Source: Propioniciclava sp. MC1595 (GTDB lineage Bacteria > Actinomycetota > Actinomycetes > Propionibacteriales > Propionibacteriaceae). Taken from it: 64,000 nucleotides of DNA. This document shows positions 36,989-45,096 of the stretch, piece after piece; position 1 is the stretch's first letter, and every line of letters starts with the position of its first letter. The notes below the pieces were generated by a model. The model did no database searches, was not told the DNA's origin, and saw only the letters and a program-made list of their open reading frames with translations. The DNA is taken from contig NZ_CP071870.1 of the NCBI RefSeq assembly GCF_017569205.1, positions 124,001 through 188,000 on the forward strand. Direction: 5' to 3'. The position numbers and the translations under genes were made by a program.

Positions 36989-37522
36989 TCAGTCCTGGGC
37001 CAGGAGGCTGTACAGCTTCCGGCGTGCCTCGTCGAGGACCTCGGTCGCGCTGGCGCGCTGGCTCTCCGAGGCCGTTCGGGCCACCTGGAACACCGCCTGG
37101 GCCAGGCGGGCGGCCGACTGCTGCAGGGCCGTGCGGTCGGACGTCGTCCCGGCGGCCTCCTCCCACGGAGCGCGCTGCCCACCGAGGCCTGCGGCAGCCG
37201 CGGCGCCGGACTCGGTCAAGCGATAGACCTTCTTGCCCTCGGAGTGCTCCGAGTCGATCAGGCCCTCATCGGCGAGCATCTGCAGCGTGGGGTAGACCGA
37301 CCCCGCGCTGGGGCTCCACGCGCCGCCGCTGCGGTCCGTGATCTCCCGAATGATCTGGTAGCCGTGCATGGGCTGCTCGGTGAGGAGCAGCAGGGTGGCC
37401 GTCCGGACGTCGCCGCGTCGGGCACGCCCGGCGCCGGCAGGGGGAGCGTCCTGGAGCCCGATCAGGTCCATGAGTTGCTGGAAGCCACGGCCGCCTGGGC
37501 CATGGGCGTGACGATGGTGCAT
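36989..37522 (-). CDS. PadR-family transcriptional regulator
   Basis: A 177-residue PadR protein. After a His/Gly-rich N-terminus (MHHRHAHGPGG) comes the winged helix RGDVRTATLLLLTEQPMHGYQIIREITDRSGGAWSPSAGSVYPTLQMLADEGL, followed by a helical dimerisation tail. AGGAG precedes the ATG at 37522. The histidine-rich start could bind metal, but that is speculation. It probably represses itself and the downstream UbiB-type gene. Confidence 0.9.
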   Translation of the reverse strand: MHHRHAHGPGGRGFQQLMDLIGLQDAPPAGAGRARRGDVRTATLLLLTEQPMHGYQIIREITDRSGGAWSPSAGSVYPTLQMLADEGLIDSEHSEGKKVYRLTESGAAAAAGLGGQRAPWEEAAGTTSDRTALQQSAARLAQAVFQVARTASESQRASATEVLDEARRKLYSLLAQD

Positions 37523-37534
37523 GGTGTCTCCTAA

Positions 37535-37554
37535 CGACATATCGCGACCTGTCG
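37535..37554. promoter_or_regulatory. Inverted repeat CGACA-N10-TGTCG upstream of the PadR gene
   Basis: The 20-bp site CGACATATCGCGACCTGTCG begins 13 bases upstream of the PadR start codon. Its size and place suit an autoregulatory operator. The arms are only 5 bp, so chance cannot be excluded. Confidence 0.4.
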
Positions 37555-37632
37555 CCATTCTAGGCGAGGCAGGCAAGCGCCATGGACAACTCCCCTGGCC
37601 AGGGGTGAGGATCGACCATACAGAGCATCTGG

Positions 37633-38887
37633 ATGGCCACGCACACGATCACGGTGCCGAACCCGGGCCCGCTCGACGACACGCACCACGACGTCGTGGT
37701 CGTCGGTGCGGGGATCACCGGCCTGACCACGGCGGCGCTCCTCGCGCGGGCGGGCAAGTAGGGTCCTCGTCCTCGAGGCCCGCCAGGTCGGTGCCCTCGC
37801 CACCGGCAACACCACCGCGAAGCTGTCGCTGTTGCAGGGCACCGTCCTCTCCGACATCGCCGCCCACGCCGGTGACGACCTCCTCCGCGCCCACGTCGAG
37901 GCCCAGCGCGAGGGGCAGGCGTGGCTCGTCCGCTTCATGGACGACCGCGACGTCCCGTACCAGCGCCGCGACGCCTACACCTACGCCACCACTAAGAAGG
38001 GCGACAAGGCGCTCCGCGCCGAGGCGGACGCCTGCGCCACGGCCGGGCTGCCGGTCACCTGGACCGCCCCCGCGGAACTGCCCTTCGCCGCCACCGCCCT
38101 GACCCTGCCCGACCAGGTGCAGCTCCACCCGCTGCTCGTGCTGGACGCCCTCCTCGCCGACCTCCGGTCCCACAGCGGGACCGTCGCCGAGGGCGTCCGC
38201 GTCACCGGCGCAGACGTCGGCCACGGCAGCGTCCGGCTCACGACCAGCGGCGGCCCTCTCACGGCCGACCGGGTCGTGCTCGCCACCGGCACCCCCATCC
38301 TCGACCGGGGCCTGCACGCCGCCCGCCTGGTGCCCTCGCGCTCGTACGCCACCACGCACCGCGTCCCGGGTGCGATCCCGCAGGGGATGTACCTCAGCGC
38401 CGACGACCCCAAGCGGTCGCTGCGGACGGTGCCGGTCGGCGACGAGGAGCTGCTCATGGTCGGCGGGAACGGGCACGTGGTGGGGCGCTCCGACTCCGAG
38501 GCGGACGCGGTGGCCGACCTCGGCGCTGCGCGACCGGACGCCGACCCCCGCCGCCGCCCTCGGCACCGTCGCGCCGAACATCCAGATCGCGGCCGAGCTC
38601 GCCAAGGACTGGGTGGCGGCCGAGCTGCGCGCCGTCCCCGACGAGCCCCCCGCCGAGGGTGAGGGCGTCGTCGGACGCGGTGCGGGCGGCCTCCCGGAGG
38701 GCGTGTCCACGGTCGCGGGCCGCACCTGCCGCGTCCGGGCGGTGTGCACGCACCTGGGCGGGGTGCTGCGCTGAACGACGCCGAGCTGTCGTGGGACTGC
38801 CCGCTGCACGGCTCGCGCTTCGCCGCCGACGGCACCCGGCTGGAGGGACCCGCCGTCGAGGACCTGGCCCTCACCGAGGAGGGGTGA
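37633..38887 (+). pseudogene. FAD-dependent oxidoreductase with Rieske domain, multiply broken
   Basis: The start (ATG 37633) encodes VVVVGAGITGLTTAALLARAGK, an FAD-binding motif, followed at once by a TAG. One extra base at about 37757 restores the frame, which continues VLVLEARQVGALATGNTTAKLSLLQG. The frame changes again near 38520, where about 100 or more residues also seem to be missing. It ends with a Rieske [2Fe-2S] domain (CTHLGG, then CPLHGS) interrupted by a missing base at about 38773. The intact protein would be near 500 residues, as in DAO-Rieske oxidoreductases. Three lesions argue for a decayed gene, although read errors in G-rich DNA are possible for some. Confidence 0.75.
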
Positions 38888-38893
38888 GCCCCC

Positions 38894-39073
38894 TCACTCC
38901 ACGATGACGCGCTTCTCGCCGAGCCTGATCTGCTTGGCCAGCAACGCCCGGGACAGCTGGTAGGGCCCACACGCGCACCCGGACTGGAGCTCGTCCGGCA
39001 CCGTCGGGTCGTCGCCGGCGTCCAGCAGGTAGAACCAGTCGCGTCCCTCCTCGGAGCCGGTGGAGCGGCTCAC
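38894..39073 (-). CDS. Small conserved-looking protein, 59 residues
   Basis: The GTG at 39073 follows AAGGA by seven bases and encodes GSEEGRDWFYLLDAGDDPTVPDELQSGCACGPYQLSRALLAKQIRLGEKRVIVE. The sequence is soluble with one CxC pair. A longer start at 39166 is possible but lacks a ribosome binding site and would run into the breakpoint of the neighbouring foreign block. No family is recognised. It is convergent with the broken FAD/Rieske gene. Confidence 0.5.
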   Translation of the reverse strand: MSRSTGSEEGRDWFYLLDAGDDPTVPDELQSGCACGPYQLSRALLAKQIRLGEKRVIVE

Positions 39074-39155
39074 GGGCAGGTCCTTGCGGCCGCGCCCGCG
39101 CGAGGTGAGGACCGAGCGCGCTTCGGGAGAGGCGCCGTGGTCCGGCGCGACGGCC

Positions 39156-39776
39156 GTGCGGGGCATCGGAGTGGCACGCCTTCTCGGCGGCGTCTCGGTT
39201 CTCGCCGTCCTTGGATACACGTACGGAAGAGGGGCACTTGCGGGACGTACGAGCCTGATGGACTACCTTGGATTCTTCACGAACTCGACGAGCCTGCTCG
39301 CTTCGCTCATCTTCATCGCTTGCGGCGTGGTGGGAATCCGTGGCCTGCGGCGCCCCTCATGGCTCGACGAGCAGCGCGCCGTTGCCGTGTCCTGCGTGAT
39401 CCTGGTCGGCGTGGGATACAACGTTCTACCCGGCGTCGGAACCGCGCCCGGGTGGGTGAGTACCCTCCTTCACGCCGTCGTGCCCATCGTCGTGACCCTC
39501 GACTGGGTCCTGGTTGGCGATCGCCCAATGCTTCCATGGCGAAGGCTGTGGCTCGTGTTGCCCTACCCCCTCCTCTGGCTCGCGATGATTCAGTACCGTT
39601 GGGCGACCGATCAGTGGGTGCCCTATTGGTACGGTGCCCTGCCCTCGTTCCCCTCGCTCCCATCGCTCCCCTCGCTTGGCCCGGCACCGGCACCGGCAAC
39701 CTCCCCGACGGGGGTCCTCTCGGCCGTCCCGTCGCCGTCGGTCTCGTCTTCGCGATCATCGATCCCGGCCCTCTGA
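39156..39776 (+). pseudogene. Pr6Pr-family membrane protein, 3'-truncated
   Basis: The frame from GTG 39156 (or GTG 39171) encodes several membrane helices with MDYLGFFTNSTSLLASLIFIACGVVG, LLHAVVPIVVTLDWVLVGD and YPLLWLAMIQYRWATDQWVPYWYG, as in Pr6Pr-type proteins. The family normally goes on with a VPYPFLD-like segment and one more helix. Here homology stops at about 39635 and a Pro/Ser-rich tail follows that is merely the complement of the 3' end of lgt. The gene is therefore truncated by a junction and overlaps lgt tail to tail by about 150 bp. Third-position GC is lower than in the core genes. Confidence 0.6.
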
Positions 39777-40576
39777 GCCCACACGAGCAGCGCCACGCCG
39801 GCGATGACCATCGGCACGCAGAGCCACTGGCCCATGCTCATGCCGAGCGAGAGGAATCCCAGGTGGGCGTCCGGCTCGCGGAAGAACTCGCCGATGAAGC
39901 GCAGGATGCCGTAACCGAGCAGGAAGGCGCCGGCCACCTGGCCGCGCAGGCGGGGTGCGCGTGCGTAGAGCCACAGGATGACGAAGAGCAGAACGCCTTC
40001 GAGGAGAGCCTGGTAGATCTGCGACGGGTGGCGGGCCACCGCGCCACCCGTCGGGAAGATCATCGCCCACGGCAGACCCTCGGGCGCCTCGCGCCCCCAC
40101 AGCTCGCCGTTGATGAAGTTGCCGATCCGGCCGGCCGCGAGGCCGAGCGGGATCGTGGGGACCAGGAAGTCGCCGAGCTGCAGGAATGGGCGGCCCTTGA
40201 CGCGCGCGAGGAGGGCGAGCGCGAGGATCACGCCGAGCGCCCCACCATGGAAGCTCATCCCGCCGTCCCAGATTCGGATGATGTCGAGCGGATTCGCGAG
40301 GTAGTAGGCCGGGTTGTAGAAGAAGCAGTACCCGAGCCGGCCGCCGAGGATCACGCCGAGGATCGAGTAGAAGAGGACGTCGTCGATCAGCTCCGGCGTC
40401 CACGCGGAAGGCTTCGTGATCGAGCGGTAGGGCTCGTGGTGAAGCCGGCGCCGCATCAGCACGTACGCGATCGCGAACGCGAGGAGGTACATGATGGCGT
40501 ACCAATAGATCGGGCGTCCGAACACGGTGATGGCCACCGGGTCGATGTCGGGGAACTGCAGGGCGAAAGGGCTCAC
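39623..40576 (-). CDS. lgt: Prolipoprotein diacylglyceryl transferase, proteobacterial type
   Basis: A 317-residue membrane enzyme that transfers diacylglycerol from phosphatidylglycerol to the lipobox cysteine of prolipoproteins. The signature is GRIGNFINGELWG, with IWDGGMSFHGGALG and FREPDAHLGF. These motifs are those of proteobacterial Lgt, not of actinobacterial Lgt (which has GRWGNYFNQELFG), so it looks transferred. The last 45 residues are a charged Gly/Asp/Glu tail that enters the truncated Pr6Pr sequence and ends by TAG there. The GTG at 40576 is the start. The host should have its own lgt elsewhere. Confidence 0.88.
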   Translation of the reverse strand: MSPFALQFPDIDPVAITVFGRPIYWYAIMYLLAFAIAYVLMRRRLHHEPYRSITKPSAWTPELIDDVLFYSILGVILGGRLGYCFFYNPAYYLANPLDIIRIWDGGMSFHGGALGVILALALLARVKGRPFLQLGDFLVPTIPLGLAAGRIGNFINGELWGREAPEGLPWAMIFPTGGAVARHPSQIYQALLEGVLLFVILWLYARAPRLRGQVAGAFLLGYGILRFIGEFFREPDAHLGFLSLGMSMGQWLCVPMVIAGVALLVWAQRAGIDDREDETDGDGTAERTPVGEVAGAGAGPSEGSDGSEGNEGRAPYQ

Positions 40577-40653
40577 GTCGTTTGGTCTCGCACGCGACGG
40601 CCACCCGAAGCATGGCGGAGCGCACCGCGCCCACCATCATGAGCCCGACGGCG

Positions 40654-41592
40654 TCACGCCCAGTCCGCGGGCGCCTCTCCTTCGCGCAGGTACCCGGTGA
40701 TGACCGAGTAAAGCCTCTCGATGTCTTCGGGAATCATCGTCTCGAAGAAGGCGAAGGCGTGGATCATTCCGCTGGCGATGAGGAGGCGAACGGGAGCTCC
40801 GGCCCCGGCCGCCCGTTCCACGTACGTCTCGGCCTCGGACAGGAGAGGATCGTACTCGGCGGCGATGACGAGGGTCTCGGGCATCGCCGCGTCGAACGGT
40901 CCCAGGGCGGGCGAGGCGGCCGCGCGGTCCGTCCCCTCCGGGAAATAGTTGTCGAAATACCACGCGACGCGCTCCGCGGACAGGAAGTAACCCCGCCCGA
41001 GCCTCTCCATCGAGGGGCCGCTCATCGTGTAGTCGAGGCTCGGGTAGATCAGCACCTGGCGGTCGATGGGGGACTCCCACTCGCCGCGGGCAACCCGCTG
41101 GGCGATCGAGGCGAGTTTCGCGCCGCCGCCCGAGTCCGCCACGGCGTGGATGCGGCCGGTGGTCGCGACGTCACCCAACGCCGTCGGGAGCGCGCGAAGG
41201 ACGCGGTACGCCTCTTCGAGGCCGCAAGGGTACGGGGCCTCGGGTGCGCGCACATAGTCCACCGAGACGACCACCATGCGGGTTGCCGCAGCCACGCGGC
41301 GGCACTGGAAGTCGTAGACGTCGAGGTCCCCGGCCATGTGGCCACCGCCGTGGATGAAGTAGACGACGTCGCTCGGGACTCCGGGGGTGGGCACGTACAC
41401 GCGCACGGGAACGCCGTCGATCTCGCGATCGGACACGTCGGCGACTTCGATTGGTGCGGCCGCGAACTGGTTCAGGCCCGCGAGCGCGGCCCGCGCGGAC
41501 TCGGGGGTGGGGACGAATCCGGAGGCGGCCGCCTGGTCCACCAGCGGGTTCAGCTCGTCGAGATACGCGCGAAAGGCGGGGTGGAGGCTCAT
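40654..41592 (-). CDS. Alpha/beta hydrolase (HSL-type esterase/lipase)
   Basis: A 312-residue hormone-sensitive-lipase type hydrolase. The oxyanion motif is FIHGGGHMAGD, the nucleophile serine is in VADSGGGAKLA, the acid in AAEYDPLLSEAE and the histidine in GMIHAFAFF. It would hydrolyse short-chain esters in the cytoplasm. The ATG at 41592 overlaps the stop of the MFS transporter gene (ATGA), so the two probably work on the same compound, one importing and the other cleaving it. The substrate is unknown. Confidence 0.85.
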   Translation of the reverse strand: MSLHPAFRAYLDELNPLVDQAAASGFVPTPESARAALAGLNQFAAAPIEVADVSDREIDGVPVRVYVPTPGVPSDVVYFIHGGGHMAGDLDVYDFQCRRVAAATRMVVVSVDYVRAPEAPYPCGLEEAYRVLRALPTALGDVATTGRIHAVADSGGGAKLASIAQRVARGEWESPIDRQVLIYPSLDYTMSGPSMERLGRGYFLSAERVAWYFDNYFPEGTDRAAASPALGPFDAAMPETLVIAAEYDPLLSEAETYVERAAGAGAPVRLLIASGMIHAFAFFETMIPEDIERLYSVITGYLREGEAPADWA

Positions 41593-42827
41593 GCCGTAAT
41601 CTCCTCGGAGAACGCGTTCTGCGCTTTGAACCAGCGCCAGATGAAGAAGGTGCCGATCAGGAACGACGCCTCGGCGATGACGATGAAGATCATCGGCGCC
41701 ACGGAGACCGGCACGTTCGAGCCGGGAATGAGCCCACCGGTCGCGTCCGCGATCCACGCGAAGATCTGGATGATGAACACCGATCCCGCGTAGCTGACGG
41801 CCCAGAAGATGGAGAACGTCACGGCGATTTGGCGGGGCGTGACGCCGGGGCGGATGAACGCCGTCTGCACGAAGAAGGGCATCGGGAAGAAGATCACGAA
41901 GCCAAGAATCACGCCGATGAGCACCTCGAGGCGGTGGCCCGCGAGCGCCAGGACGCTCGCCGCCGCGATCACCTGCGCGAGGGCGCTCCAGACGACGATC
42001 ACCGGCTTGAGGCGGTCCTCCACGCGGGCGGAGACCACGGTACCGGACAGGGCCCCGACGATTCCCGCGTAGATGACCCAGCGGATCGTCGAGGGGTCCA
42101 TGAACGTGAACGCCACGATGTAGTAGGACAGCAGGCCGGTGTAGGCGAGCGCGAACACCCAGTTGAACCACTCCTTGAAGCCGTCCGCCATCGTGTAGGA
42201 GTGATCCACCGCGGCCTCTTGAGCCTGCTCGGGCTTCAGGACCAGCTTCGAGACCACAAGCCAGGTGACGAGAAGGATGATGGACAGCGTCGCGGCGATG
42301 ACGACGGCGATCGTCGGACGCCCGCTGAAACGCACGCCAAAGGTGATGGCCACGGCGAGGCCCGTGTTGAATGCCACCGAGCCGATGCCGTTCGCGATCT
42401 GGAGATCGCGCCCCGTCAGTACCTTCGCGGCGATCGCGGACCCCATCACGACCATCAGCGCGCCGCCGAGGCCCATGACGAACCGGATGAAGAAGACAAG
42501 CGGAAACGCCTGCGTGAGCGAGACCAGACCGCCGAAGACGATGAGGGCACCGGCCAGTGTGTACGCCTTGCGCGTACCGAGCTGCACGATCACGTTGGCG
42601 GCCACGATCGATCCCACCACCTGGGCGAGCGTGATGGCGTTCGTCATCACGGCGGTCCGCGAAGCGGAGAACCCGAGGCTCGTGACGTACATGTCGCCCC
42701 AGTTCCACGCGACCGCGAAGAGCATGTAACTGGTGAACGTGGTGGCGACCAAGAGGACTTTCTTGGTGGTTCCCAGATCGGCGTAGGGGTGGGCCGGGGC
42801 CGAATGGGAGGTGGAGACGTCAGGCAT
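41589..42827 (-). CDS. MFS transporter
   Basis: A 412-residue major facilitator superfamily permease with about 12 hydrophobic helices, a central charged loop (LKPEQAQEAAVDHS) and the N-half FFIRFVMGLGGALMVVMGSAIAAK. AAAGGG lies before the ATG at 42827. It is coupled to the downstream hydrolase by a 4-base overlap. The substrate cannot be told from sequence. It diverges from the GH114-like gene across about 217 bp that may hold both promoters; no clear boxes were found there. Confidence 0.85.
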   Translation of the reverse strand: MPDVSTSHSAPAHPYADLGTTKKVLLVATTFTSYMLFAVAWNWGDMYVTSLGFSASRTAVMTNAITLAQVVGSIVAANVIVQLGTRKAYTLAGALIVFGGLVSLTQAFPLVFFIRFVMGLGGALMVVMGSAIAAKVLTGRDLQIANGIGSVAFNTGLAVAITFGVRFSGRPTIAVVIAATLSIILLVTWLVVSKLVLKPEQAQEAAVDHSYTMADGFKEWFNWVFALAYTGLLSYYIVAFTFMDPSTIRWVIYAGIVGALSGTVVSARVEDRLKPVIVVWSALAQVIAAASVLALAGHRLEVLIGVILGFVIFFPMPFFVQTAFIRPGVTPRQIAVTFSIFWAVSYAGSVFIIQIFAWIADATGGLIPGSNVPVSVAPMIFIVIAEASFLIGTFFIWRWFKAQNAFSEEITA

Positions 42828-43044
42828 TCCGAGCCCTTTCAGAAGGTCGTCGCGTTCGACGGCGGGTGAGGGCGCCGCCCGATCGCCCGGCTCTTCTTGA
42901 GCGTGCGGATCGACGCGACGTCTCATCTTGGCACGCGCGTGAGGAAACTTCTGACGAGTGTCGTATTGAGTTTTCGTGTGTCGCGGGAGCCGGCGGGAAT
43001 CGCCGCTTGGGCGAGGGTTCCGCGGGTGGAGGTTATCGTGACGT

Positions 43045-43710
43045 ATGACTTCTCGCGCGGCACGCAGACTGGCGCTCGTTGCGCTCGCGATCGGCGTGAG
43101 TGGGTGCGGCGGGGACGGCGATACGGGCGTCGAGTACCCTCCAACGCACGGCGTCTTCGACTACCAACTGGGCGGGGCATACGGCCGGATCTCCACCCCG
43201 GACGGCGAGAGTCGGATCGACATCGTGGTCCGAGATTCGACGGAAGAGCCGCTCGTCGGCGCCTACAACGTCTGCTACATCAACGGCTTCCAGACCCAAC
43301 CCGGAGACGAGGCCGTGTGGCTCGGCGAGCGGGCGGATGCGCTCCTCCTCGACTCCGCCGGGCGTCCCTTGATCGACCCGGATTGGCCGGACGAGTACGT
43401 CCTCGATCCCTCGACCCGCGAACAGCGCGAGGTCATCCTTGGCGCCGTCGTGCCCCTCGTCGATGCGTGCCGTGAGGCCGGGTATGACGCCGTCGAGATC
43501 GACAACCTCGACACCTGGACGCGCTTCGCTCGGATCGATCGTGACGGAGCGATCGCGCTCGCGCGGGAGTACGTGGACGCTGCCCACCAAAGGGGCCTCG
43601 CGATCGCCCAGAAGAACGCCGCGGAGTTCCTCGGCGTCGAGATCGGCTTTGACTTCGCGATCGTCGAATCCTGCGCCGCGTACGACGAATGTGGCCTCTA
43701 CGCGTGTCGT
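43045..43710 (+). pseudogene. GH114-like (endo-alpha-1,4-polygalactosaminidase type) lipoprotein, 3'-truncated
   Basis: The ATG at 43045 lies downstream of GGAGG and gives a lipoprotein signal peptide (RLALVALAIGVSGC). A TIM-barrel of the GH114/TM1410 type follows: FDYQLGGAY, VCYINGFQT, DPDWPDEYVLDPSTREQ, GYDAVEIDNLDTW (catalytic region), AIAQKNAAEF and FDFAIVESCAAYDECGLYA. Family similarity breaks off at about 43705, some 50 residues before the usual end, and the frame then runs into unrelated DNA. The gene thus ends at the right border of the foreign block and is probably inactive. Confidence 0.65.
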
Positions 43711-43839
43711 AGACCGACCCCAGGTGATGGCCCTCGCTGCAGTGCACGGCCACCCTCGCCTTCTCGCTCGGGCTCGGCCCAGCTTCTCGAAGGCCTCTCG
43801 TGCGGCCCGCTCACGAATCTCATGGTTGGTGGCACTCAT
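43706..43839 (-). pseudogene. N-terminal fragment of an unknown basic protein
   Basis: The ATG at 43839 encodes SATNHEIRERAAREAFEKLGRARARRRGWPCTAARAITWGRST, a helical, basic sequence with natural codon use that stops at the same breakpoint as the GH114-like gene. It lies 41 bases downstream of the PIN toxin on the same strand. It looks like the start of a native gene cut by the insertion of the foreign block. No family is recognised. Confidence 0.35.
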
Positions 43840-43880
43840 CCTGAGACGGTACGGGGCCACCTGCCGCTCTGCAATGGGGG

Positions 43881-44486
43881 TCAGTCAGTCGTCTTGAGCA
43901 ATGCGTGCTCCTGGCCCTGCGTGTGGCGCCGGACACGTTCCGCAAACTCAGGGCACCCTGCCTTCTTGAGTCGGGCGGGCAGATTGGCGCTTCCGGTCTT
44001 GGAGAACCAGTACTGGTTCATGCTCAGCGTCGCCGCCCTGATGAGTTCCGGTGCGGAGTCGTCCAAGAGCGTCAGGAACGCATCTGGATGGAGCACGTCG
44101 TACGGGGCGGTGTCCTCGTCCCAGACAAAATCGGAGACGTTGCACGTGAGGAGGATCCCCGCCCCGCAGGCTACCGCTGCGGCGTGCACATGGGCGTCGA
44201 GTGGATCTTTGCCCTGGTAGCGCTCGTCCATGGGGAAGCTCTCGACACGTCCCACCTCGAAGGTCGACTGGAGTAGGTCTCGGATCCGCGTGATCCGTCC
44301 ACCATCCCAGGCGGGATGCTTGCGTCGAAGCGAGTAGAGCACCTCTGCCATGACGTCTTCCGTCCACCGCACCTCGAACGGCGGTGTCTCGGGAAGCGTG
44401 TACAACCTTCCCACCCAGTCTCGAAGCGTCCGTGAGTACCAGACGTTCGCGTCGACAAAGACAACCATGGTTCCCGGGGCGGGCAT
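43881..44486 (-). CDS. PIN-domain ribonuclease toxin
   Basis: A 201-residue PIN-domain protein. Acidic residues typical of the active site are in VVFVDANVWYS, WTEDVMAEVLYSL and KDPLDAHVHAAAVACGAGILLTCNVSDF. PIN toxins cut RNA and are held inactive by the antitoxin encoded just upstream (41-bp gap). An internal ATG at 44468 (MVVFVDANV) is an alternative start, since neither start has a strong ribosome binding site. The C-terminal 60 residues go beyond a minimal PIN fold. Confidence 0.85.
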   Translation of the reverse strand: MPAPGTMVVFVDANVWYSRTLRDWVGRLYTLPETPPFEVRWTEDVMAEVLYSLRRKHPAWDGGRITRIRDLLQSTFEVGRVESFPMDERYQGKDPLDAHVHAAAVACGAGILLTCNVSDFVWDEDTAPYDVLHPDAFLTLLDDSAPELIRAATLSMNQYWFSKTGSANLPARLKKAGCPEFAERVRRHTQGQEHALLKTTD

Positions 44487-44527
44487 GCGCTGAGCCTAGC
44501 GGCGACACTCAGCCGGTTGTCGGAGGC

Positions 44528-44968
44528 TCAGTCGTCGTCGCCCTCCGCCTCCAACAACGCGGCGAATGCCGCGCGTTCGCGTGCGCGTCGCGCCTTCAGT
44601 TCGGCGAACACATCCTCGGACTTCAGCCGATGGTGGGTGCCGACGCGGTGCGAGGCGATGTGTCCTTCCTTGACCATCTTCATCAGCGTGGGTCGAGAGA
44701 TGCCCAGGATCTCGGCCGCGCCCGCAGGAGTCAGTTCCTTCGGAACCGAGGTGACCGTGATGGTGCCACCGCGAGCCATGGCGTCCAGCACCTGCTGGAG
44801 AATACGTCCGACCTCGGGGGGCATCGTGCTCGCGGCTTCCCCGGCGCGCTCGACGACCAAGGTGCCCTGTGGACCCTCCAACTGCGCGAGCACGTCGCGA
44901 GCCTGTGATACCTCACGTTCGGTTGCGATCACACGGCTGCGTTCGGGGGGTGCCATCGTTGTCGCCAT
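44528..44968 (-). CDS. Excisionase-type HTH antitoxin
   Basis: A 146-residue protein whose central part is an excisionase/MerR-like helix-turn-helix (ELTPAGAAEILGISRPTLMKMVKEGHIASHRVGTHHRLKSEDVFAELKARR). The acidic C-terminus (ALLEAEGDDD) probably masks the PIN toxin. Possible starts are GTG 44986, ATG 44968 and ATG 44956; the middle one is chosen. It is first in the operon, as in most toxin-antitoxin pairs, and probably represses it through the direct repeats upstream. Confidence 0.82.
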   Translation of the reverse strand: MATTMAPPERSRVIATEREVSQARDVLAQLEGPQGTLVVERAGEAASTMPPEVGRILQQVLDAMARGGTITVTSVPKELTPAGAAEILGISRPTLMKMVKEGHIASHRVGTHHRLKSEDVFAELKARRARERAAFAALLEAEGDDD

Positions 44969-44993
44969 GCGACCCACGATACACACCTTTCAC

Positions 44994-45025
44994 TTGTATC
45001 TGTAAATAGTTCCAGTTGTATCTGT
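44994..45025. promoter_or_regulatory. Direct repeats TTGTATCTGT upstream of the antitoxin
   Basis: TTGTATCTGT occurs at 44994-45003 and 45016-45025, 22 bp apart (two helical turns). The stretch is AT-rich compared with its surroundings. It lies just upstream of the antitoxin start and is a likely operator and promoter region. Confidence 0.5.
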
Positions 45026-45084
45026 TCGGGAAGGGATGCTGGGGCCTATCCCCTGACGCCCGCCCTGCCCACCTCGGCCTCGGA

Positions 45085-45090
45085 TACGGT
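45085..45090 (+). promoter_or_regulatory. Putative -10 box (TACGGT) of the DASS transporter operon
   Basis: TACGGT is followed by six bases and the ATG at 45097, the leaderless geometry seen elsewhere in the window. A weak Shine-Dalgarno-like GGTGAGG overlaps it, so normal initiation is also possible. Confidence 0.35.
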
Positions 45091-45096
45091 GAGGCG

